Below are positions 33,664 to 42,961 of a stretch of 64,000 bases of DNA, piece by piece. The notes below the pieces were generated by a model. It had not been told where the DNA came from. It saw nothing but the letters and a program-made list of their open reading frames with translations, and did not search any database. The number at the start of each line of letters is the position of its first letter. Position 1 is the stretch's first letter. The DNA is from Streptomyces sp. 1-11. Its GTDB lineage: Bacteria; Actinomycetota; Actinomycetes; Streptomycetales; Streptomycetaceae. The stretch is taken from assembly GCF_007176755.1 (NCBI RefSeq), contig NZ_BJTV01000018.1, positions 62,001 through 126,000 on the forward strand, given 5' to 3'. The position numbers were made by a program, and so were the translations under genes.

Positions 33664-35972
33664 GCAACGAAGCCGCCACCGCGACCACCACCGCGGCGCC
33701 CCCCGCCGCCGACCCCGAGTCGCCGCCGCACGGCCTCGGCGCCTCGCTGCCGCACGCCGACGCCCGCGCCAAGACCGAGGGCACCTTCCCCTACGCGGCC
33801 GACCTGTGGGCCGAGGGGCTGCTGTGGGCGGCCGTGCTGCGCTCCCCGCACGCGCACGCGCGCATCGTCTCCATCGACACCACCCACGCGCGCGAGATGC
33901 CCGGCGTCCGCGCCGTCGTCACCCACGAGGACATCCCCGGCACCCCCCGGCACGGCCGGGGGACGCCGGACCGCCCGGTGTTCGCCTCCGAGGTCGTACG
34001 GCACCACGGCGAGCCCATCGCCGCCGTCGCCGCCGACCACCCCGACACCGCGCGGATGGCCGCGGCGGCCGTCATCGTCGAGTACGAGGTGCTCGACCCG
34101 GTCACCGATCCCGAGCACGCCTTCGAGGCCGAGCCGCTGCACCCCGACGGCAACCTGATCCGGCACATCCCGCTGCACCACGGCGACCCGGAGGCGGCCG
34201 GCGAGATCGTCGTCGAGGGCCAGTACCGGATCGGCCGTCAGGACCCGGCCCCCATCGGCGCCGAGGCCGGCCTCGCGGTGCCGCGGCCCGACGGCGGGGT
34301 GGAGCTGTACCTCGCCTCCACCGACCCGCACGCCGACCGCAACACGGCCGCGGCCTGCTACGGACTGACCCCGGACCGGGTGAAGATCGTCGTCACCGGG
34401 GTGCCCGGCGCCACCGCCGACCGCGAGGACCAGGGCTTCCAGCTCCCGCTCGGCCTGCTCGCCCTGAAGACCGGCTGCCCGGTGAAGCTCACCGCCACCC
34501 GCGAGGAGTCCTTCCTCGGCCACGCCCACCGCCACCCGACCCTGCTGCGCTACCGCCACCACGCGGACGCCGAGGGCCGGCTCGTCAAGGTCGAGGCGCA
34601 GATCCTGCTCGACGCGGGCGCCTACGCGGACACCTCCGCCGAGGCCCTCGCCGCCGCCGTCTCCTTCGCGTGCGGCCCGTACGTCGTCCCGAACGCCTTC
34701 ATCGAGGGCTGGGCGGTGCGCACCAACAACCCGCCCTCCGGCCATGTGCGCGGCGAGGGCGCGATGCAGGTGTGCGCCGCCTACGAGGCGCAGATGGACA
34801 AGCTGGCGAAGAGGCTCGGCCTCGACCCGGCCGAGCTGCGGCTGCGCAACGCGCTCGCGACCGGCGACGTCCTGCCCATCGGCCAGACCGTGACCTGCCC
34901 GGCCCCGGTGGCCGAACTCCTGCAGGCGGTCCGCGACTTCCCGCTGCCCGAGCTGCCCAAGGACACCCCCGAGGAGGAGTGGCTGCTGCCCGGCGGCCCC
35001 GAGGGCGCGGGCGAGCCGGGCGCGGTGCGCCGGGGCGTCGGCTACGGCCTGGGCATGGTGCACATGCTCGGCGCCGAGGGCGCCGACGAGGTCTCCACGG
35101 CGACCGTGAAGGTGCACGACGGCGTGGCGACCGTGCTCTGCGCCGCGGTGGAGACGGGCCAGGGCTTCACCACCCTCGCCCGCCAGATCGTCCAGGAGAC
35201 GCTCGGCGTCGACGAGGTGCACGTGGCGCCCGTGGACACCGACCAGCCCCCGGCCGGCGCGGGCTGCCGCGGCCGCCACACCTGGGTGTCGGGCGGGGCG
35301 GTGGAGCGCGCGGCCAAGATGGTCCGCACCCAGCTCCTGCAGCCGCTGGCGCACAAGTTCGGCATGTCGACCGAGCTGCTGCAGATCACCGACGGCAAGA
35401 TCACCTCCTACGACGGGGTGCTGTCGACCACGGTCACCGAGGCCCTGGACGGCAAGGAACTGTGGGCCACCGCCCAGTGCCGCCCGCACCCCACCGAGCC
35501 GCTGGACGCCGCCGGCCAGGGCGACGCCTTCGTCGGCCTCGCCTTCTGCGCGATCCGCGCGGTGGTGGACGTCGACATCGAGATCGGCTCGGTCCGGGTG
35601 GTGGAGCTCGCGGTCGCCCAGGACGTCGGCCGCGTCCTCAACCCCGCCCAGCTCGCCGCCCGCATCGAGGCGGGCGTCACCCAGGGCGTGGGCATCGCGC
35701 TCACCGAGAACCTGCGCACCCCGCGCGGCCTGATCCGCCACCCCGACCTGACCGGGTACGCCCTGCCGACCGCCCTGGACGCGCCGGACATCCGGATCGT
35801 GAAGCTGGTCGAGGAACGGGACGTGGTCGCGCCCTTCGGCGCGAAGCCGGTCAGCGCGGTCCCGGTGGTGACGTCCCCGGCGGCCATCGCCTCCGCCGTG
35901 CGCGCGGCGACCGGCCGCCCGGTCAACCGCCTGCCCATCCGCCCGCAGGCGGCCGTGGTCACGTCCCAGTGA
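33660..35972 (+). CDS. XDH-like molybdopterin-binding subunit with degenerate active-site motifs
   Basis: A 770-aa large subunit of the xanthine dehydrogenase/CO dehydrogenase fold (VLRSPHAHARI, REESFLGH, ETGQGFTTLARQIVQETLGV are recognisable). Several catalytic signatures are changed: the GGGFGGK loop reads PGATADR near residue 249, RGFG reads RGEG near 363, and the GxGE segment with the catalytic Glu reads KPVSAVP near 729. It may bind a different cofactor or substrate, or lack hydroxylase activity. GTG 33660 overlaps the preceding stop. Family membership is firm; calling it a xanthine dehydrogenase is not justified. Confidence 0.82.
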   Translation: MSNEAATATTTAAPPAADPESPPHGLGASLPHADARAKTEGTFPYAADLWAEGLLWAAVLRSPHAHARIVSIDTTHAREMPGVRAVVTHEDIPGTPRHGRGTPDRPVFASEVVRHHGEPIAAVAADHPDTARMAAAAVIVEYEVLDPVTDPEHAFEAEPLHPDGNLIRHIPLHHGDPEAAGEIVVEGQYRIGRQDPAPIGAEAGLAVPRPDGGVELYLASTDPHADRNTAAACYGLTPDRVKIVVTGVPGATADREDQGFQLPLGLLALKTGCPVKLTATREESFLGHAHRHPTLLRYRHHADAEGRLVKVEAQILLDAGAYADTSAEALAAAVSFACGPYVVPNAFIEGWAVRTNNPPSGHVRGEGAMQVCAAYEAQMDKLAKRLGLDPAELRLRNALATGDVLPIGQTVTCPAPVAELLQAVRDFPLPELPKDTPEEEWLLPGGPEGAGEPGAVRRGVGYGLGMVHMLGAEGADEVSTATVKVHDGVATVLCAAVETGQGFTTLARQIVQETLGVDEVHVAPVDTDQPPAGAGCRGRHTWVSGGAVERAAKMVRTQLLQPLAHKFGMSTELLQITDGKITSYDGVLSTTVTEALDGKELWATAQCRPHPTEPLDAAGQGDAFVGLAFCAIRAVVDVDIEIGSVRVVELAVAQDVGRVLNPAQLAARIEAGVTQGVGIALTENLRTPRGLIRHPDLTGYALPTALDAPDIRIVKLVEERDVVAPFGAKPVSAVPVVTSPAAIASAVRAATGRPVNRLPIRPQAAVVTSQ

Positions 35973-36166
35973 CCACACCCCCGGGCACGGCGGCGGCCGT
36001 GCCCGGGCCCGGCGGGCAACGCATCCGGTCCGTCCGGCGTCCTACCAGGTGAGAGCCGTTGTCAGTGGTGCCGCGTAGTGTGCGGAGCAGTCGGGGGCAC
36101 CTGCCCGGGCGCCGCGCACGACGACGCACGCACACAGGCACGCACGGGGACGATCGCGGGGGAGCG

Positions 36167-37327
36167 ATGAGCACGACCGACGCCGGGATCCCGGCGATCA
36201 CACTGACCGAGGCGGAACTGGGCCGTCACGTCACCCACGCGCCGACCCGCGGCCTGCTCACGGGACCCGGACTGCCCGCGGACACCGCCCTGCTGACCTT
36301 CTCCCCGCTGCGGGCGCACGGCCTGCGCACCCTCGCCGACGCCACCGAAGGCCCCTTCCGCCTGGCGGAGGAGCTGCGCGACCGCCTGGTGATCGGCGAA
36401 CTGCTGAACCCGGCCGGCGCCCGGCGCGAGTCGATCCTGCTCGACGGCGGCACCGGCGAGCTGACGACGGCCCACCTCACCGGCCCGTCCGCCCCGCGCC
36501 CCTTCGCGCCCTCGCTGGCCACCCTGCTGCGCTTCGCCGCCGTCACCGAGGAACTGGCGGGGCTGCGCGGCCGTTTCGCGTCCCTGGCGGGCAAGTACGG
36601 CCCGAGGACGGTGACCGAGGCCTCGCGCCGTCTGCTCGCGCTGTTCGCCGAGGGCACGGACGGCCGGATCCCGCCCTACTGGAAGGCGGCGGCCCTGATC
36701 CGCCCGCTGGCCCTCGTCGCGGGACCGGGCACCACGTCCGGCCTCACCCTGGACGTCCCGGCCCGCCTGCTGGAGCAGGAGTTCGGCCACGGCCGCGTGG
36801 CCCGCTTCGAGGAGGTCGACTTCCCCGGCACGCTCACCCACGAGCCGACCCGCCGCTTCCTGCGCGAGACGGGCCTGCCCGAGGAGGCGGTCGTCTTCCG
36901 CGCGGACACCGACGTCCCGCTGCCGACGCTCACCGAGTACTTCACCGGCGAGCGCTGCGACGACTACCCCCTGGACGTGCTCCCCGCCCACGCGGGCCAC
37001 CTGATCCGCCTGGGCCACCTGATCGAGGACAACAGCCTGGTCGTCGACGGCAGAACGGGCGCGGTGCTCGCCTTCAGCGAGCCCGAGGCCACGCTCCACC
37101 CCCTGAACACCGACGTCTCCACCCTGGCCTTCACGCTGTGGCTGCTGCACCACGAGCGCACCATCGACGAGCACCTGTCGAACGAGCTGACCACCCGGGC
37201 CTACGACCACCTGGCCACGGCCATGATCCACACCCTGACCGCGGTGGACCCCGCGGCCACCCTGCCGGACACCGGCCGGCACCACTGGACCGAACTGTTC
37301 CGCGACGAGGCGGGCGGCGTGCTCTAG
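36167..37327 (+). CDS. Tandem SUKH-4 domain protein
   Basis: A 386-aa cytoplasmic protein with two similar halves. Each opens with a Thr-His-x-Pro-Thr-Arg element followed by a Gly-Leu-Pro turn (VTHAPTRGLLTGPGLPADTA near 16 and LTHEPTRRFLRETGLPEEAV near 223) and ends with an LxxxGELLN- or IEDNSLVVDG-type strand, as in the SUKH-4 immunity family. SUKH domains neutralise polymorphic toxins, but no toxin gene is adjacent. GGGGGAG precedes ATG 36167. A housekeeping role in Streptomyces is equally possible. Confidence 0.7.
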   Translation: MSTTDAGIPAITLTEAELGRHVTHAPTRGLLTGPGLPADTALLTFSPLRAHGLRTLADATEGPFRLAEELRDRLVIGELLNPAGARRESILLDGGTGELTTAHLTGPSAPRPFAPSLATLLRFAAVTEELAGLRGRFASLAGKYGPRTVTEASRRLLALFAEGTDGRIPPYWKAAALIRPLALVAGPGTTSGLTLDVPARLLEQEFGHGRVARFEEVDFPGTLTHEPTRRFLRETGLPEEAVVFRADTDVPLPTLTEYFTGERCDDYPLDVLPAHAGHLIRLGHLIEDNSLVVDGRTGAVLAFSEPEATLHPLNTDVSTLAFTLWLLHHERTIDEHLSNELTTRAYDHLATAMIHTLTAVDPAATLPDTGRHHWTELFRDEAGGVL

Positions 37328-37370
37328 CCGGTGTGCTCCAGCCGCCGGCACCTGGCCGGCCGGCCCTCAC

Positions 37371-37445
37371 TGGAGACCGTGGCGGGAATCGAACCCGCGT
37401 AAGTCGCTTTGCAGGCGACTCCCTGAACCACTCGGGCACACGGTC
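37371..37445 (-). tRNA. tRNA-Cys (GCA)
   Basis: The reverse complement folds as a cloverleaf: acceptor GACCGTG/CACGGTC (7 bp), anticodon stem GTCGC/GCGAC around loop CTGCAAA with anticodon GCA, and T-arm GCGGG TTCGATT CCCGC. U73, a cysteine identity base, is present and the CCA end is encoded (37371-37373). Confidence 0.96.
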
Positions 37446-37630
37446 CTGTCGGTCGCCCTCACGGCGGGCCGAACTCGGTGCACCGACCGTACGGCGGGGC
37501 CGGCGGCCCGCTCAAGGAGAACCGCGCCCCCGCAACGGGACTGCCATACGCCGTTCACGAAGCGGGGGAGCGGGGTCTACGACCAAGGTCGGACCGGAGG
37601 CGGGACCACCGACAGGGGTCAAACGCGACC

Positions 37631-39094
37631 ATGAGCCTTACTCTGACGACCATGAGTGCCCTCGAGTCCCGTGACACCGTGGTTGTGAGTGATGCCGTCG
37701 AGAAGGACGGCGCTGGAGTGCTGAGTCGGGACTACCGGGCGCTCAGCGTCGGCATCGTCTCCGTCGTGCTGCTCATCGCCTTCGAGGCGACCGCCGTCGG
37801 CACCGCGATGCCCGTGGCGGCGCGCGAGCTGGACGGTCTGGCGCTGTACGCGTTCGCGTTCTCCGGCTACTTCACCACCAGCCTGTTCGGGATGGTCTTC
37901 GCCGGTCAGTGGTCCGACCGCAGCGGTCCGCTGGGCGCGCTGACCACGGGGATCGCCGCCTTCGCCGCCGGGCTCGTCGTCGCCGGGACCGCCGGGGCCA
38001 TGTGGGTGTTCATCCTCGGGCGGGCCGTGCAGGGCCTCGGCGGCGGGCTGGTCATCGTGGCGCTGTACGTCGTCGTCGGGCGCGCCTACCCCGAGCGGCT
38101 GCGCCCCGCGATCATGGCGGCCTTCGCCGCCGGGTGGGTGGTGCCCTCCATCGTCGGCCCGCTCGCCTCGGGCGCCGTGACCGAGCACCTCGGCTGGCGG
38201 TGGGTCTTCCTCGGCATCCCCGTCCTGGTCGTCCTCCCGCTGGCGCTCGCGCTGCCGCAGATACACCGCAAGGCCGCGGGCCCGGTGGACGGCGCCGACG
38301 GCGCCGCCTCCTTCGACCGCCGCCGCATCCGGCTGGCCCTCGCCATCTCCCTCGGCGCGGGGCTCCTGCAGTACGCCGCCCAGGACCTGCGGTGGCTCTC
38401 GCTGGTCCCCGGGCTCGCCGGCGCCGCCCTGCTCGTGCCCGCCGTACTCGGGCTGCTTCCGCGCGGCACCTACCGCGCCACCCGCGGCCTGCCCTCCGTC
38501 GTGCTGCTGCGCGGGGTGTCCGCCGGGTCCTTCATCGCCGCCGAGTCCTTCGTGCCGCTGATGCTGGTCACCCAGCGGGGGCTGTCGCCGACGCTGGCCG
38601 GGTTCTCGCTGGCGGCCGGCGGGCTCACCTGGGCGCTGGGCTCGTGGGTGCAGTCCCGGCCGCGGGTGGAGCCGTACCGGGAGCGGCTGATGACCGGGGG
38701 CATGGTGCTGGTCGCCGCCGCGATCGTCACCGCGCCGAGCGTGCTGCTGCACTCCGTGCCGGTCTGGACCGTCGCCGTCGCCTGGGGCTTCGGCTGCTTC
38801 GGCATGGGCCTGGTGATCTCCTCGACCAGTGTGCTGCTGCTCAAGCTCTCCGCGCCCAGCCAGGCCGGCGCCAACTCGGCCGCGCTCCAGATCTCCGACG
38901 CCCTCTCCAACGTCGTCCTGCTCGCGGCGACCGGCGCGGCCTTCGCGGCCCTGGGCGGCGGTGCGGCGGCCACCACGTCCACCACCGCGTCCGGCGGCTC
39001 GCACCCGGCCGCCTTCGCCGCCGTCTTCCTGCCGATGGCGGCGGTGGCGCTGGCCGGGGCGTGGGTGACGCGGCGGCTGCGGACCTCCGACTGA
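37631..39094 (+). CDS. MFS transporter, multidrug-efflux type
   Basis: A 487-aa transporter with about 12-14 helices starting at residue 38. TAVGTAMPVAARELDG in TM1 and GQWSDRSGPLGAL in loop 2-3 resemble the DHA2/EmrB-type drug:H+ antiporters. ATG 37631 follows AGGGG at about 13 nt; ATG 37652 (MSALESRDT) is an alternative. A Gly/Ala/Thr-rich loop (GGGAAATTSTTASGGS) precedes the last helix. Substrate is unknown. It stands alone between tRNA-Cys and the helicase. Confidence 0.85.
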   Translation: MSLTLTTMSALESRDTVVVSDAVEKDGAGVLSRDYRALSVGIVSVVLLIAFEATAVGTAMPVAARELDGLALYAFAFSGYFTTSLFGMVFAGQWSDRSGPLGALTTGIAAFAAGLVVAGTAGAMWVFILGRAVQGLGGGLVIVALYVVVGRAYPERLRPAIMAAFAAGWVVPSIVGPLASGAVTEHLGWRWVFLGIPVLVVLPLALALPQIHRKAAGPVDGADGAASFDRRRIRLALAISLGAGLLQYAAQDLRWLSLVPGLAGAALLVPAVLGLLPRGTYRATRGLPSVVLLRGVSAGSFIAAESFVPLMLVTQRGLSPTLAGFSLAAGGLTWALGSWVQSRPRVEPYRERLMTGGMVLVAAAIVTAPSVLLHSVPVWTVAVAWGFGCFGMGLVISSTSVLLLKLSAPSQAGANSAALQISDALSNVVLLAATGAAFAALGGGAAATTSTTASGGSHPAAFAAVFLPMAAVALAGAWVTRRLRTSD

Positions 39095-39261
39095 GACGGG
39101 GGGCCGCGGCGTTCTTACCGGGTCTCGCACGCCGACTGTGACGTGAGTCCCACCCGGGGGCGACGCGGCTTCGTTCGCGCGTCGGCGCCGCCGGGGCGCC
39201 GGTAGGGTGGCCCGGTTGTCAGACGTAGCCGAGCCGTCCTACCCCTTGATCCACGGAGACC

Positions 39262-41118
39262 GTGACTACCACCGCCCGCCCGTCACCCGCCGCCGCCCCC
39301 AACGGAGGGCCCGCCGGGCCCGCATCCATGACCGCTTCCTCCACGCACTCCCACCACCTCTCGCCGGCCTTCCCCGGCCGGGCTCCCTGGGGCACCGCCG
39401 GCAAGCTGCGTGCCTGGCAGCAGGGGGCGATGCAGAAGTACATCCAGGAGCAGCCGCGCGACTTCCTCGCCGTCGCCACGCCCGGCGCCGGCAAGACGAC
39501 CTTCGCGCTGACCCTGGCCTCCTGGCTGCTGCACCACCACGTCGTGCAGCAGGTGACCGTGGTCGCGCCGACCGAGCACCTGAAGAAGCAGTGGGCCGAG
39601 GCCGCGGCCCGGATAGGCATCAAGCTCGACCCCGAGTACAGCGCGGGCCCGCTCGGCAAGGACTACGACGGCGTCGCCGTCACCTACGCGGGCGTCGGCG
39701 TCCGCCCGATGCTGCACCGCAACCGGGTCGAGCAGCGCAAGACCCTCGTGATCCTCGACGAGATCCACCACGCCGGTGACTCCAAGTCCTGGGGCGAGGC
39801 GTGTCTGGAGGCGTTCGAGCCCGCGACCCGGCGGCTGGCGCTGACCGGTACGCCGTTCAGGTCCGACACCAACCCGATCCCCTTCGTCACGTACGAGGAG
39901 GGACAGGACGGCATCCGGCGCTCCGCCGCCGACTACACCTACGGCTACGGCAACGCCCTCGCCGACCACGTCGTCCGGCCCGTCATCTTCCTCTCCTACA
40001 GCGGCAACATGCGCTGGCGCACCAAGGCCGGCGACGAGATCGCCGCCCGGCTCGGCGAGCCGATGACCAAGGACGCCGTCAGCCAGGCCTGGCGCACCGC
40101 CCTCGACCCGCGCGGCGAGTGGATGCCCAGCGTGCTGCGCGCCGCCGACCAGCGGCTGACCGAGGTCAGGAAGGGCATCCCGGACGCCGGAGCCCTGGTC
40201 ATCGCCTCCGACCAGGAGTCCGCCCGCGCCTACGCCAAGCTCATCCGGGAGATCACCGGGACGAAGGCGACCCTCGTGCTGTCCGACGACGCCGGCGCCT
40301 CGAAACGGATCGACGACTTCAGCGGCGGCGACGACCGGTGGATGGTCGCGGTGCGCATGGTGTCCGAGGGCGTCGACGTGCCCCGGCTGGCGGTGGGCGT
40401 GTACGCCACCACCATCTCCACACCCCTGTTCTTCGCGCAGGCCGTCGGCCGCTTCGTGCGGTCCCGGCGGCGCGGCGAGACCGCGTCCGTGTTCCTGCCG
40501 ACCGTGCCCGACCTGCTGACCTTCGCCAACGAGATGGAGAAGGAACGCGACCACGCCCTCGACAAGCCGAAGAAGGAGGGCGAGGAGGACCCGTACGCCG
40601 AATCCGAGAAGGAGATGGAGGAGGCGAACAAGCAGCAGGACGAGGACACCGGCGAGCAGGAGCAGTTCTCCTTCGAGGCGCTGGAGTCCGAGGCCGTCTT
40701 CGACCGGGTCCTCTACGACGGCGCCGAGTTCGGCATGCAGGCCCACCCGGGCAGCGAGGAGGAGCAGGACTACCTCGGCATCCCCGGCCTCCTGGAGCCC
40801 GACCAGGTGCAACTGCTGCTGCAGAAGCGGCAGGCCCGGCAGATCGCGCACAGCCGCAAGAAGCCGGACACCGAGGCCGACCTGCTGGAACTGCCCGCCG
40901 AACGCCGGCCGGTGGTCAGCCACAAGGAGATGATGGAGCTGCGCAAGCGGCTCAACACCCTGGTGAGCGCCTACGTCCACCAGAGCGGCAAGCCGCACGG
41001 TGTCATCCACACCGAGCTGCGCCGGGTGTGCGGGGGACCGCCCAGCGCGGAGGCCACGGCGGGGCAGCTGCGGCAGCGGATCGCCAAGGTGCAGGAGTGG
41101 GCCACCCGCATGAGGTAA
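39262..41118 (+). CDS. SF2 DEAD/DEAH-type helicase
   Basis: A 618-aa helicase of the SSL2/RAD25-like group. Motif I ATPGAGKT (near 73), motif Ia VAPTEHLKKQW, motif II DEIHH (near 163), motif III TGTPF and motif VI QAVGRFVRSRR are present. A Glu/Lys/Gln-rich linker (about 430-465) precedes a C-terminal domain of about 150 residues. No nuclease domain is seen. GTG 39262 has GGAG four nt upstream and TAGGGT at 39203 as a candidate -10. It could work in DNA repair; the specific role is unknown. Confidence 0.87.
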   Translation: MTTTARPSPAAAPNGGPAGPASMTASSTHSHHLSPAFPGRAPWGTAGKLRAWQQGAMQKYIQEQPRDFLAVATPGAGKTTFALTLASWLLHHHVVQQVTVVAPTEHLKKQWAEAAARIGIKLDPEYSAGPLGKDYDGVAVTYAGVGVRPMLHRNRVEQRKTLVILDEIHHAGDSKSWGEACLEAFEPATRRLALTGTPFRSDTNPIPFVTYEEGQDGIRRSAADYTYGYGNALADHVVRPVIFLSYSGNMRWRTKAGDEIAARLGEPMTKDAVSQAWRTALDPRGEWMPSVLRAADQRLTEVRKGIPDAGALVIASDQESARAYAKLIREITGTKATLVLSDDAGASKRIDDFSGGDDRWMVAVRMVSEGVDVPRLAVGVYATTISTPLFFAQAVGRFVRSRRRGETASVFLPTVPDLLTFANEMEKERDHALDKPKKEGEEDPYAESEKEMEEANKQQDEDTGEQEQFSFEALESEAVFDRVLYDGAEFGMQAHPGSEEEQDYLGIPGLLEPDQVQLLLQKRQARQIAHSRKKPDTEADLLELPAERRPVVSHKEMMELRKRLNTLVSAYVHQSGKPHGVIHTELRRVCGGPPSAEATAGQLRQRIAKVQEWATRMR

Positions 41119-41418
41119 AAGCTGCTGCGTGTGTGTACCTGCTGCGTGTGCGTATGGGGACGAATCCTGGCAGGCCGGATGCCGCACTGCCCGGATTCTG
41201 GACGGAGACTTCCGCTCAGCGAACCGGCTTCGCTACTGTCCCGCTACGCACACGCCCCGTGGCAGCGCCGCCGCGGAGCGCAGCCGTGAAGCGACATGGC
41301 CCGGAGCCGCCGGACCGTCCTGCCGACCGGCGGCCTCTGAAGCGCGTCGCCGTCGGGACTCGGTGTCGCATCCGTCGCTCCGGGGTCCGCCGACCTCACC
41401 GCCGAAGGAGTGGGCGTC
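41119..41418 (+). other. Intergenic region before the IclR gene
   Basis: Three hundred bp with no credible gene. It contains a direct repeat of GCTGCGTGTG (about 41123 and 41141) and TACTGT near 41236 as a possible -10. The IclR promoter and autoregulatory site presumably lie here. Confidence 0.4.
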
Positions 41419-42060
41419 GTGACCGCGGAGACCTCCCAGACGCTCGACCGGGGACTGCGTGTCCTCAAGCTGCTGGCCGACACCGACCACGGGCTGACCG
41501 TCACCGAGCTTTCCAACAAACTGGGCGTCAACCGGACCGTGGTGTACCGGTTGCTCGCCACGCTGGAGCAGCACGCGCTGGTACGGCGTGACCTCGGCGG
41601 GCGCGCCAGGGTCGGACTCGGGGTGCTGCGGCTCGGCCGGCAGGTGCATCCGCTGGTACGGGAGGCGGCGCTGCCCGCGCTGCGGTCGCTCGCCGACGAC
41701 ATCGGCGCGACGGCGCACCTGACGCTGGTGGACGGGACGGAGGCGCTGGCCGTCGCGGTGGTCGAGCCGACGTGGACGGACTACCACGTGGCCTACCGGG
41801 CCGGTTTCCGGCACCCGCTGGACCGGGGGGCCGCGGGCCGGGCGATCCTCTCCGCCCGGCAGTCGCCGCAGACCGACCCCGGTTACACCCTGACGCACGG
41901 GGAGCTGGAGGCGGGCGCCTGCGGGGCGGCGGCGCCGCTGGTCGGGGTCACGGGGGTCGAGGGCAGCGTGGGCGTGGTGATGCTGGCGGACGCCGTGCCG
42001 GAGCGGGTGGGACCGCGGGTGATGGACGCGGCCCGGGAGGTCGCGGAGGCCCTGCGCTGA
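41419..42060 (+). CDS. IclR family transcriptional regulator
   Basis: A 213-aa regulator, shorter than the usual 250-260. The N-terminal winged helix (TLDRGLRVLKLLADTDHGLT, then ELSNKLGVNRTVVYRLL) is intact; the effector domain (about 80-213) keeps FRHPLDRGAAGRAIL and VGVTGVEGSVGVV but has a shortened end. GTG 41419 follows AAGGAG at 8 nt. The downstream protease gene has its own promoter 30 bp later, so the target is not obvious. Confidence 0.88.
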   Translation: MTAETSQTLDRGLRVLKLLADTDHGLTVTELSNKLGVNRTVVYRLLATLEQHALVRRDLGGRARVGLGVLRLGRQVHPLVREAALPALRSLADDIGATAHLTLVDGTEALAVAVVEPTWTDYHVAYRAGFRHPLDRGAAGRAILSARQSPQTDPGYTLTHGELEAGACGAAAPLVGVTGVEGSVGVVMLADAVPERVGPRVMDAAREVAEALR

Positions 42061-42090
42061 GCTGTGGTGGGCCGCCACCGGGGGGTCACG

Positions 42091-42096
42091 TAGATT
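42091..42096 (+). promoter_or_regulatory. -10 box of a probable leaderless promoter (Lon-like protease gene)
   Basis: TAGATT ends 6 nt before GTG 42103; no ribosome-binding site is present. Confidence 0.5.
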
Positions 42097-42102
42097 GAAT
42101 GC

Positions 42103-42894
42103 GTGCTCTCACGTCTCACGCGTCCCCAGGCCGTCGCCGTCTGCGCCCTGCCCGTCGTGGCCCTGCTCGCCACGGCGGTGTTCGCGCCGCTGCCGTTCTC
42201 GGTGGCGCAGCCCGGGATGACGGCGGACGTGCTCGGCAAGAACCGGAGCACCCAGGTGATCACCGTCAAGGGCGCGCCGGTCCGCGAGACCGGCGGGCAG
42301 CTGCGGATGACGACCATCGAGGCGACCGGCCCGGACACCCGGGTGTCGCTCGCGGACGTGCTCGGCAACTGGTTCCGCACCGACCGGGCCGTGATGCCCC
42401 GGGACGCGGTCTACCCGAGCGGCAACTCCGTCAAGGAGATCGAGAAGTACAACGAGAAGCAGATGCGGCAGTCCCAGGACGCGGCAACCCGGGCGGCGCT
42501 CGACTACCTGGACCTGAGCCCCGACAAGGTCAAGGTGCGGCTGGAGCTCGCCGACGTCGGCGGGCCCAGCGCGGGGCTGCTGTTCACGCTGGGGATCATC
42601 GACACGCTGCACGGCGACGGCCACGGCGGCGACCTCACGGGCGGCCGCACCATCGCCGGGACGGGCACGATCGACGCCGCCGGCAAGGTCGGCGCGGTGG
42701 GCGGAGTGGCCCTGAAGACCCAGGCCGCCCGGCGGGACGGGGCCACCGTCTTCCTGGTGCCGAAGGCGGAGTGCGCCGACGCCAAGTCGGAACTGCCCAA
42801 GGGCCTGCGGCTGATCCCGGTGACCACGCTCAAGGGCGCGGTGAACTCCCTGGTGGCCCTGGAGAAGGGCGGGAGCGGGGTCCCGAGCTGCTAA
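42103..42894 (+). CDS. Secreted or anchored S16 (Lon-like) protease lacking PDZ
   Basis: A 263-aa YlbL-like protein. An N-terminal hydrophobic helix (about 8-33) anchors or exports it. The Lon catalytic fold is complete: Ser156 in GGPSAGLLFTLG and Lys205 in GGVALKTQAARR, with GTGTIDAAGKVGAVGG between. Relatives of about 350 aa carry a PDZ domain before the catalytic part; here that segment is absent, so it is about 90 residues short, without any sign of frameshift. The substrate is unknown. Confidence 0.82.
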   Translation: MLSRLTRPQAVAVCALPVVALLATAVFAPLPFSVAQPGMTADVLGKNRSTQVITVKGAPVRETGGQLRMTTIEATGPDTRVSLADVLGNWFRTDRAVMPRDAVYPSGNSVKEIEKYNEKQMRQSQDAATRAALDYLDLSPDKVKVRLELADVGGPSAGLLFTLGIIDTLHGDGHGGDLTGGRTIAGTGTIDAAGKVGAVGGVALKTQAARRDGATVFLVPKAECADAKSELPKGLRLIPVTTLKGAVNSLVALEKGGSGVPSC

Positions 42895-42961
42895 GGCCTG
42901 TCTGACAAATCCCGCCGGGCCCCGGCCGGGCCGGCGCCGCGTCCCCGGTGCGGGCGCCGGC

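Noticed and set aside
33429..35978. 849-codon minus-strand frame opposite the Mo subunit gene
   Set aside because: Shadow of the real gene; low-complexity composition without recognisable motifs.
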